Notes under the pieces: generated by a model
Database searches by the model: none
Seen by the model: the letters and a program-made list of their open reading frames with translations, nothing else
What the model was told of the DNA's origin: nothing
Shown: one piece after another, positions 1-4,996 of the stretch
Layout: each line of letters opens with the position of its first letter
How positions within the stretch are numbered: position 1 is the stretch's first letter
Program-made: the position numbers and the translations under genes
NCBI GenBank assembly: GCA_024639445.1
Contig: JAHEIJ010000164.1
Span: 1 to 5,706, forward strand
Reading direction: 5' to 3'
DNA from: Gammaproteobacteria bacterium
Lineage (GTDB): Bacteria > Pseudomonadota > Gammaproteobacteria > UBA6429 > Thiohalophilaceae
DNA length: 5,706 bases

Positions 1-82
1 AGTGTTCGGTTTTCCTGGGCTGATTTGCCAGGTCGTCGATGCCAAAGACATCCGGTTCAGACTTCATGAGCCAGTATTGCAT
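1..82 (-). CDS. EVE-domain protein, N-terminal fragment (runs off the window start)
   Basis: The minus strand from base 82 reads MQYWLMKSEPDVFGIDDLAN and then QPRKTEH, 27 codons before the edge. The opening Y-W-L-M-K-S-E-P with a following F-x-I-x-D-L is the signature start of EVE-domain proteins, a PUA/YTH-like fold of about 150 residues thought to bind modified bases in nucleic acid; the cellular role of this stand-alone bacterial form is not settled. A good Shine-Dalgarno, GGAGA (bases 92-88), lies 5 bases before the ATG, making this the best ribosome site in the window and fixing the start. It is codirectional with fau, 78 bases downstream of it, and I see no terminator between them, so read-through from fau is possible. 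The rest of the protein, including its binding pocket, lies outside the window. Confidence 0.88.
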   Translation of the reverse strand, partial: MQYWLMKSEPDVFGIDDLANQPRKTEH

Positions 83-159
83 GCTTGTCTCCGCTGATTT
101 GTGATGAAAAAAGAGTATTCCGGTCTAAATTCAATTTTTATAACGCTGCACCGATGGGA

Positions 160-165
160 ATTATA
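160..165 (-). promoter_or_regulatory. Possible -10 element for the EVE-domain gene
   Basis: The minus strand carries a perfect TATAAT (165 to 160) that overlaps the fau stop codon. It would start a transcript near base 153, about 70 bases before the EVE-domain ATG. No convincing -35 hexamer lies 16-18 bases upstream (a TTGTCA is present but 21 bases away) and there is no TG extension, so this is only a candidate. Confidence 0.25.
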
Positions 166-751
166 CCTGTATCAGGCCTTTTTCCGTGACAATAGCGTCA
201 AGGGGGATATCCCAGGGTTGGGTTGGTAATTTTTTGAGTTGCTGGAATTGATAAGCCGTACCGAGCAAATGCGGTTTACGCCAACGATGGCGATGTGCAA
301 GGAAAGCAAGAGTGCGGTCATAAAATCCACCGCCCATGCCAAGGCGATGCCCGTTTTTGTCAAAAGCCACCAGCGGTAACAGGATCAGATCCAGTGCATG
401 GGGTTTGAACTGGCGTTTACCGGGATGATGTACGGGTTCCGGGATACCGAATCGGTTTACCTGGAGCCGAACGTCCTCCCTGTAGGAAAGGAACCATAGT
501 CGGCGACTGTTACGCGGTCCGATAACTGGTAAAAAGCATTGCTTGTTTACCTGCCAGGCATACTCGATCAGGGGTTGCAGATCAATTTCGCCGTCATTAG
601 GAAGATAGAAGGCGATACGTTGGCTTGTCTGAAATAGCCGTGAAGCGGCTACATGCTCGGCCAGGGCATAGGAAGCGTGCGAACGTTCGGTGTGCGATAA
701 CGCACGTCGACGTTGGCGCATTTCCTGTCGGAGCTGATTTTTATCTGCCAT
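161..751 (-). CDS. fau: 5-formyltetrahydrofolate cyclo-ligase (MTHFS/YgfA family)
   Basis: This 196-residue cytosolic enzyme uses ATP to convert 5-formyl-THF to 5,10-methenyl-THF, returning a stored folate form to the one-carbon pool. Family marks are visible in order: a basic N-terminus with RQRRRALS (12-19), NDGEID (52-57) near the folate-binding region, FGIPEP (101-106), and the nucleotide-binding motif RLGMGGGFYDR (136-146), followed by LLGTAY (162-167) and the closing W-D-x-P-L-D-A-I-V-T-E (180-190). It is slightly longer than E. coli YgfA (about 182). The ATG at 751 is the first possible start, because an in-frame TAA lies 9 bases upstream. No Shine-Dalgarno precedes it. It sits directly behind 6S RNA on the same strand, the order in which E. 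coli cotranscribes ssrS and ygfA, so expression probably depends on processing of the joint transcript. Confidence 0.96.
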   Translation of the reverse strand: MADKNQLRQEMRQRRRALSHTERSHASYALAEHVAASRLFQTSQRIAFYLPNDGEIDLQPLIEYAWQVNKQCFLPVIGPRNSRRLWFLSYREDVRLQVNRFGIPEPVHHPGKRQFKPHALDLILLPLVAFDKNGHRLGMGGGFYDRTLAFLAHRHRWRKPHLLGTAYQFQQLKKLPTQPWDIPLDAIVTEKGLIQV

Positions 752-761
752 GGAAGTTTAA

Positions 762-950
762 GGGTGGGCACCCCCACCTGTACCGTTGCGATCTTCGTCT
801 TGAACCTGGGGTTCAAGGTGGGCGCGTCATAGGCATATCAGGCTTTCCGTACGAGCGGACATGCACACAATGCCGTACATCGGCTCCCAGGGGATGGTTT
901 ACGGCTCAAGAATATCCCGATCTGCTATCGAATACCGCAGGGGTGCCCAT
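762..950 (-). ncRNA. ssrS: 6S RNA (ssrS), inhibitor of sigma70 RNA polymerase
   Basis: 6S RNA mimics an open promoter and sequesters sigma70 holoenzyme in stationary phase, then is released by product-RNA synthesis. The assignment rests on position (between zapA and fau, as in other gammaproteobacteria), length (about 189 nt) and structure. The ends close with a perfect 10-bp stem, TGGGCACCCC (949-940) with GGGGTGCCCA (774-765). The conserved hairpin CTTGAACC-tgg-GGTTCAAG (799-817, a perfect inverted repeat) matches the CCUUGAACC/GGUUCAAG hairpin of E. coli 6S near the central bubble. An inner arm GAGC...GCUC contains AUGUAC/GUGCAU pairing, and CUUGAGCCG and GGAAAGCC also resemble known 6S sequences. 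Ends are inferred from pairing and uncertain by a few bases. A -10-like GATAAC (961-956) would place the transcript start near 949-950, but no clear -35 is seen. Confidence 0.92.
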
Positions 951-1009
951 TAACTGTTATCAAGGTCTTCTAACAAGAACATATGTGCCGTTGACACCGG
1001 GTTCAAGGT

Positions 1010-1039
1010 AAAAAACGCCTCAGATTTCCAACTGACGGC
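1010..1039 (-). terminator. Intrinsic terminator overlapping the zapA stop codon
   Basis: On the minus strand, GCCGTCAG (1039-1032) pairs with CTGAGGC (1023-1017), with one unpaired G and an 8-base loop. One G later comes a run of six T (1015-1010). The zapA stop TGA (1022-1020) lies inside the 3' arm. This would end the zapB-like–zapA transcript before 6S RNA, leaving ssrS to its own promoter. The 7-bp bulged stem is modest, so termination may be partial. Confidence 0.6.
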
Positions 1040-1340
1040 TCCGATAGAGCGCGTCCTCGATCTTGGCCTCGAGACCTTTGATGCGTTGGCCGACCGAGCT
1101 GTCTATATTGCCGCTCTCGCTGTTCCGCGTCAGTAGCTCATGAGAGATATTCAAGGCCGCCATGACAGCGATGCGATCGGATCCGATGATTTTGCCGCCA
1201 TCGCGGATTTCACGCATTTTTCGGTCCAGAAAATCGGCCGAGCGTATCAGGTCGTGGTGTTCCTCTTCAGGACAGGTGACCATGTATTCCTTGTCCAGAA
1301 TGGTTACCGTGACGGTTTTAGTTTCACTAGTATTACTCAT
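1020..1340 (-). CDS. zapA: Cell division protein ZapA
   Basis: This 106-residue cytosolic Z-ring-associated protein bundles and cross-links FtsZ filaments at midcell. The length fits the family (E. coli 109). The N-terminal globular half has the beta-rich VTVTILDKEYMVTCPEEE (10-27), then a helix LIRSADFLDRKMREIRD (31-47), the signature MAALNISHEL (60-69), and a C-terminal helix from about 82 to 104 that in the family forms the dimer/tetramer coiled coil. The ATG (1340-1338) overlaps the end of the upstream zapB-like gene by 8 bases, and only a weak GGAAA precedes it, so translation is probably coupled. The last codons form part of a terminator hairpin. The gene lies upstream of 6S RNA as in E. 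coli, which supports the name. Confidence 0.95.
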   Translation of the reverse strand: MSNTSETKTVTVTILDKEYMVTCPEEEHHDLIRSADFLDRKMREIRDGGKIIGSDRIAVMAALNISHELLTRNSESGNIDSSVGQRIKGLEAKIEDALYRSRQLEI

Positions 1341-1539
1341 TTTCCAATGCTTTTAGACGTTTGATCATGGCCTCTACCTTGGTACGGGCCATTTCAGTTT
1401 TTTCAATCAAATCAGTCCGCTCTGTAATCAAGTGGGTCTGGCTATCGCGCAGAGTTTTGTTTTCCTGCTGCAGTCGCTCCACCGCCTTGATGAGTTCATC
1501 AACGCGGGTTTCAAGTTTTTTCAGATCCAGGTCGTCCAT
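1333..1539 (-). CDS. ZapB-like small coiled-coil cell division protein (TIGR02449-type)
   Basis: This 68-residue protein is almost wholly coiled coil. Leucines fall every seven residues at 9, 16, 23, 30, 37 and 44, continued by A51, M58 and L65, with V13, V20 and an Asn (N27) in the alternate core position. This is a leucine-zipper pattern with no break, no membrane segment and no enzymatic motif. Placed just before zapA with an 8-base overlap, it most likely works with ZapA at the Z-ring, like ZapB, which links ZapA to the nucleoid-terminus protein MatP in E. coli. That role is inferred from shape and context. I chose ATG at 1539; a TTG at 1545 would add two residues and an in-frame TAA follows immediately upstream. 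No Shine-Dalgarno is visible. It is driven by the promoter at 1591-1619. Confidence 0.85.
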   Translation of the reverse strand: MDDLDLKKLETRVDELIKAVERLQQENKTLRDSQTHLITERTDLIEKTEMARTKVEAMIKRLKALENE

Positions 1540-1590
1540 TGGCAATTAAGTTATTGATGTTATGGGAATGCCGATTGCATATGAGCATTT

Positions 1591-1619
1591 AATATAGAGC
1601 CGCCAGCACACAGGGTCAA
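1591..1619 (-). promoter_or_regulatory. Sigma70-type promoter for the zapB-like–zapA operon
   Basis: The minus strand has TTGACC (1619-1614) and TATATT (1596-1591), each one base from consensus, separated by exactly 17 bases. Transcription would begin near 1584-1585, giving a leader of about 45 bases before the zapB-like ATG. It is the best-formed promoter in the window. Confidence 0.7.
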
Positions 1620-1776
1620 CGGTTGATATCAGGACTGCGCCCCAATTCCGCCAGATCAGGCCATTTTGTGTTGCGATCCTTATGCTTGCCACAGGGATAA
1701 AAGTCCCTATTTATTTAGATAGTAGGGTGTAAAATTGGCCAACCCGATACTGAAATGACGTATCCTGAAATATTCC

Positions 1777-1805
1777 TTAATCCCGATGCCAATTTACGGT
1801 GTAAT
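1777..1805 (+). promoter_or_regulatory. Possible promoter giving a leaderless ygfB transcript
   Basis: TGTAAT (1800-1805) matches five of six -10 positions, and a poor -35, TTAATC (1777-1782), lies 17 bases before it. The start point would fall at about 1811, the A of the ygfB ATG. No Shine-Dalgarno lies between. Weakness of the -35 and the AT-rich surroundings (another -10-like TAAAAT at 1730-1735) keep this tentative. Confidence 0.33.
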
Positions 1806-1810
1806 CCTCC

Positions 1811-2386
1811 ATGAGCCAGCCACTTCCCGATTATGACCAGGTCAATGATGCCCTTCAGGGCGTCCCGGCCGAGTTCAACACTGCCGAATTTCATGGCCAA
1901 TTATGTGGGTTGCTTTGTACCTGTGACCGACTGCAACTGCAGGACTGGTTAATGGTAAGTTTGCCCGAAAGTGACCCGTCAAATTTGTCACCACTAACCC
2001 GCGAACTGTTTCAAGTGTTGCTGGACCACAGCCAGGCGGCGTTGGGCAGTGAGGACTTTGGGTTTCAACTGCTGCTGCCCGATGATGAGGCAGGTCTGGC
2101 GGCCCGCATCGAAGCCCTTGCTAACTGGTGTCAGGGTTTTCTATTTGGGATCAGCCATGCGGGTGTGACCGATATTCAGGCCTTACCCGGGGAACTACCA
2201 GAGATTGTGGAGGATTTTCTCAATATTGCCCGGGCGGAGAATTTCGAGCTGGATAATGAAGATGAGGACGAGGCCGCCTACATGGAGCTGGTGGAGTATG
2301 TGCGTGTCGGGGTGCAGTTATTTCGTGAAGAATTACGGGCAGAGCCTGAAAATACGTCCGCCTCTCCGGATACCCAACTCCACTAA
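1811..2386 (+). CDS. ygfB: YgfB/YecA-type UPF0149 family protein
   Basis: This 191-residue soluble all-alpha protein is of the UPF0149 family. Visible family features are the N-terminal helix with FNTAEFHGQLCGLLC (22-36), a central GFQLLLPDDE (84-93) followed by ALANWCQGFLFGI (102-114), a strongly acidic patch DNEDEDE (148-154), then YMELVEYVRVGVQLF and a C-terminal LH as in E. coli YgfB. Biochemical function is unsettled; in Pseudomonas aeruginosa YgfB was reported to affect beta-lactam resistance by counteracting the antiterminator AlpA, which need not hold here. The start is the ATG giving the family's usual N-terminus. No ribosome site precedes it; a -10-like TGTAAT ends 5 bases before the ATG. 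It heads the ygfB-pepP-ubiH-ubiI block, 44 bases before pepP, and is transcribed away from zapA. Confidence 0.93.
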   Translation: MSQPLPDYDQVNDALQGVPAEFNTAEFHGQLCGLLCTCDRLQLQDWLMVSLPESDPSNLSPLTRELFQVLLDHSQAALGSEDFGFQLLLPDDEAGLAARIEALANWCQGFLFGISHAGVTDIQALPGELPEIVEDFLNIARAENFELDNEDEDEAAYMELVEYVRVGVQLFREELRAEPENTSASPDTQLH

Positions 2387-2415
2387 GACACCTTTTATAT
2401 GGACTGATTGATTTC

Positions 2416-2424
2416 TGGCATAAT
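2416..2424 (+). promoter_or_regulatory. Possible extended -10 promoter giving a leaderless pepP transcript
   Basis: TGGCATAAT fits the extended -10 pattern TGn-TATAAT with one mismatch and ends 6 bases before the pepP ATG, so transcription would begin at or next to base 2431. The discriminator GCCGCC is GC-rich. No useful -35 is seen at 17 bases. The core GGCATAATGCC (2417-2427) is a perfect 11-base inverted repeat. Confidence 0.4.
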
Positions 2425-2430
2425 GCCGCC

Positions 2431-3741
2431 ATGACCCCGAAAGAATTTACACGTCGTCGCAAACAGCTCATGGAGATGATGGGCGAGAAATCGGTCGCCA
2501 TCCTGCCGGCGGCACCGGTACGAATTCGCAATCGTGATGTGGAGTATGACTACCGTCAGGACAGCGATTTTTATTACATGACCGGTTTTGCGGAACCCGA
2601 ATCGGTGGCGGTGTTGGTGCCAGGTCGGGCCCATGGAGAGTACATCCTGTTCTGTCGTGAAAACGACAAGGAAATGGAAATCTGGAACGGACCGCGCGCC
2701 GGCCAGGAAGGAGCGGTGAGCCAATACGGTGCAGATGATTCGTTTCCCATTGAAGACATTGACGACATTTTGCCCGGCCTGCTGGAAGACAAGGAGCGGG
2801 TTTTCTATACCATGGGTGCAAACCCCGATTTCGATCAACAATTAATTGGCTGGGTCAATCGTTTACGTAAGCAGGCGCGCGCCGGTATTCATACACCGGG
2901 TGAGTTTGTTTCGCTTGATCATCATTTGCATGAGATGCGGCTGTTCAAGAGTAGTGCTGAAATAAACGCCATGCGGCGTGCCGCGGCAATTTCGGTCAAT
3001 GCCCATCGTCGCGCCATGCAGGTTTGTCGCCCCGGGATGAAGGAGTATCAGATCGAGGCGGAATTACTGCATACCTTTATGATGGAAGGCGCACCTTCCT
3101 CTGCCTATGCCTCGATCGTCGGTGGTGGAGTTAATGGTTGCGTACTACATTACGTTGAAAACAGGGCAGTATTGAAAAATGGCGATCTGTTACTGATTGA
3201 TGCCGGGGCGGAATATGATTGTTATGCGGCTGACATCTCGCGCACATTCCCGGTCAATGGCAAATACAGCCGGGCACAACGTAGCCTGTATGAGCTGGTG
3301 CTGGAGGCGCAGCATGCCGCGATTGAACAGGTCAAACCGGGCAATCACTGGAATGATCCCCATGAGGCGGCAGTGAAGGTCCTGACGAAAGGTATGGTAT
3401 CGCTTGGGTTGCTGAAAGGTTCGGTGAACAAGTTAATCGAAAAGGAAACCTATAAACAGTTTTACATGCACCGCACTGGCCATTGGCTGGGGATGGATGT
3501 GCATGACGTGGGGGATTACAAGGTAGCAGATGAATGGCGCCTGCTGGAGCCGGGTATGACCCTGACTGTGGAGCCGGGGATCTATGTGGCGGGTGGTAAT
3601 GACAACGTAGCCAAGAAGTGGTGGAACATCGGGATTCGCATCGAGGATGATGTGTTGGTCACCAAAGAAGGTTGTGAGGTGCTGACCGACGGTGTACCGA
3701 AGCAGCCGGAAGATATCGAGGCATTAATGGCCTCAGGTTGA
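2431..3741 (+). CDS. pepP: Xaa-Pro aminopeptidase P (M24B metallopeptidase)
   Basis: This 436-residue cytosolic enzyme removes an N-terminal residue preceding proline and helps recycle proline-containing peptides. The first ~130 residues are the aminopeptidase-P N-terminal domain, with RNRDVEYDYRQDSDFYYMTGF close to the start. The pita-bread catalytic domain carries all five expected dinuclear-metal ligands: D257 in LIDAG, D268 in AADISRTFP, H351 in GHWLGMDVHDVG, E381 in TVEPGIYV and E405 in GIRIEDD. H358 is the conserved second histidine. Length matches E. coli PepP (441), so it looks intact and active. The ATG is the first in frame near the family N-terminus but lacks a Shine-Dalgarno, with an extended -10-like element just upstream. 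Its TGA is separated from the ubiH ATG by one base, the same pepP-ubiH-ubiI operon order as in E. coli. Confidence 0.97.
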   Translation: MTPKEFTRRRKQLMEMMGEKSVAILPAAPVRIRNRDVEYDYRQDSDFYYMTGFAEPESVAVLVPGRAHGEYILFCRENDKEMEIWNGPRAGQEGAVSQYGADDSFPIEDIDDILPGLLEDKERVFYTMGANPDFDQQLIGWVNRLRKQARAGIHTPGEFVSLDHHLHEMRLFKSSAEINAMRRAAAISVNAHRRAMQVCRPGMKEYQIEAELLHTFMMEGAPSSAYASIVGGGVNGCVLHYVENRAVLKNGDLLLIDAGAEYDCYAADISRTFPVNGKYSRAQRSLYELVLEAQHAAIEQVKPGNHWNDPHEAAVKVLTKGMVSLGLLKGSVNKLIEKETYKQFYMHRTGHWLGMDVHDVGDYKVADEWRLLEPGMTLTVEPGIYVAGGNDNVAKKWWNIGIRIEDDVLVTKEGCEVLTDGVPKQPEDIEALMASG

Positions 3742-3742
3742 T

Positions 3743-4996
3743 ATGAACGAGCACAACGACAACACCGATTTTGATTTGATTATTGTCGGCGGAGGCATGG
3801 TCGGTGCCAGTCTTGCCTGTGCCCTTGGCAACAGCCCCCTGAAGATCGCGGTGATTGAGGCCACACGGTTTGAATCGGACAGCCAGCCCAGTTTTGATGC
3901 CCGTACCCTGGCACTGGCGTATGGCTCACGCCAGATTTTTAACAGCCTGGGTTTATGGGATGAAATCGCGCAACGTGGGGTAACACCAATTCGACGCATT
4001 CATGTTTCCGATCGCGGTCATGCCGGTTCCAGTCATCTGGACTGTCAAACCGAAGGGGTGGAAGCGCTGGGCTACGTGGCGGAAACCCGCCTATTGGGCC
4101 AGGTGTTACATGAGCGCATGCATACCTTTAGTAATGTACAGTTCATTTGTCCGGCACAAGTGACCCAGGTGAATATTGAACCAACTCGTGCCAGTGTGGA
4201 AATTTCTGAAAAGCAATCCAGCCGGAGTATAACCGGGCGCTTATTGGTGGCGGCTGATGGTGGTAACTCGGTAACGCGTCAACTCCTCGGCATCAAGACA
4301 TTTCGCATGGGCTACGATCAACATGCCGTGATCGCCAACGTCGCCATGGACCGACCCCATGAAGGCGTCGCGTATGAACGCTTTACCTCATCGGGCCCCA
4401 TGGCGTTATTGCCGAGCCGGGACCCGGAAGGAAATGAAAACATTTTTGCCCTGGTCTGGACCGTAAAGAGTCGTGAACGCGATGCGGTGTTGCGGCTGGA
4501 TGATGCGGCCTTTCTTACCCAATTGCAGCAACGCATTGGTGTACGGGCTGGCCATTTTATTAAAGCGGGTGAACGTTTTGTTTATCCCTTGGGTTGGATG
4601 CAAAGCCGTGAACATGTGCGCCAACGCCTGGCCATTATCGGAAATGCGGCCCATACCTTGCACCCGGTTGCCGGTCAGGGTTTCAATCTGGGGCTGCGTG
4701 ATGTTGCCGCCCTGGCGCAGGTGGTACTGGACGGAGTAAGACAAGGACAGGATCCCGGTGACCTGGCGTTACTCCAAACCTACGCCAAATGGCGTCGGCG
4801 TGATCAACTGGAAACCGCCTTGTTTACCGACGGCCTGGTGCGCGCCTTTTCAACCGCATTTCCGCCATTGGCGCTGGCACGTAATATCGGGCTGGCGTTG
4901 GTCGATATTCTGCCGCCGGTCAAACATGTGCTGGCACGCCATGCCATGGGATTGGGTGGTAAGTTGCCGCGCCTGGCACGGGGATTACGTTTATGA
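3743..4996 (+). CDS. ubiH: 2-octaprenyl-6-methoxyphenol hydroxylase (flavin monooxygenase, ubiquinone synthesis)
   Basis: This 417-residue class A FAD monooxygenase hydroxylates the ring at C1 in aerobic ubiquinone synthesis, within the Ubi complex near the membrane. The FAD Rossmann motif IIVGGGMVG has G16, G18 and G21, with acidic E39 ending the second strand. FDARTLALA (51-59) is the family motif after it, the second dinucleotide motif is AADGGNS with D172-G173, and the ribityl-binding GNAAHTLHPVAGQGFNLGLRD spans 300-320. HVSDRGHAG and the AVIANVA...HEG..YERFT..GP.ALLP stretch match E. coli UbiH specifically rather than UbiI or UbiF. The C-terminus is a basic helical tail with no transmembrane segment. 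The gene begins one base after the pepP stop, with a weak AGG in the pepP tail as ribosome site, so coupling is likely. Its TGA overlaps the ubiI start. Confidence 0.95.
   Translation: MNEHNDNTDFDLIIVGGGMVGASLACALGNSPLKIAVIEATRFESDSQPSFDARTLALAYGSRQIFNSLGLWDEIAQRGVTPIRRIHVSDRGHAGSSHLDCQTEGVEALGYVAETRLLGQVLHERMHTFSNVQFICPAQVTQVNIEPTRASVEISEKQSSRSITGRLLVAADGGNSVTRQLLGIKTFRMGYDQHAVIANVAMDRPHEGVAYERFTSSGPMALLPSRDPEGNENIFALVWTVKSRERDAVLRLDDAAFLTQLQQRIGVRAGHFIKAGERFVYPLGWMQSREHVRQRLAIIGNAAHTLHPVAGQGFNLGLRDVAALAQVVLDGVRQGQDPGDLALLQTYAKWRRRDQLETALFTDGLVRAFSTAFPPLALARNIGLALVDILPPVKHVLARHAMGLGGKLPRLARGLRL

Noticed and set aside
991..996. Plus-strand TTGACA suggesting a plus promoter in the zapA-6S spacer
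   Set aside because: No matching -10 stands out at 16-18 bases and there is no plus-strand gene downstream; it would read into zapA antisense.
625..1011. 128-codon plus-strand open frame
   Set aside because: It lies antisense to the fau 5' end and across the whole 6S RNA gene. Its sequence shows no recognisable family and the structured RNA explains the region.
1560..1588. Short upstream reading frames in the zapB-like leader (for example ATG at 1580, six codons)
   Set aside because: No ribosome site and too short to distinguish from chance.
1693..1727. Alternative small hairpins AGGGA/TCCCT and CCCTA/TAGGG in the divergent spacer
   Set aside because: Five-base stems in AT-rich DNA with no T-run and no known operator match; too weak to call an operator or terminator.
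1726..1805. GGTGTAA repeated at 1726-1732 and 1798-1804
   Set aside because: A 7-base repeat in an intergenic region is readily expected by chance, and the first copy has no suitable -35.
1715..1900. 61-codon minus-strand open frame antisense to the ygfB start
   Set aside because: No recognisable domain; it overlaps the well-supported ygfB and its spacer and is best read as a shadow.
2220..2841. Several minus-strand frames of 100-148 codons opposite ygfB and pepP
   Set aside because: All are antisense to strongly conserved genes and have compositionally odd sequences rich in Arg, Pro, Cys and His, as expected of shadows.
4406..4744. 112-codon minus-strand frame opposite ubiH
   Set aside because: It is antisense to the conserved FAD-binding C-terminal region of UbiH and has no domain or ribosome site.
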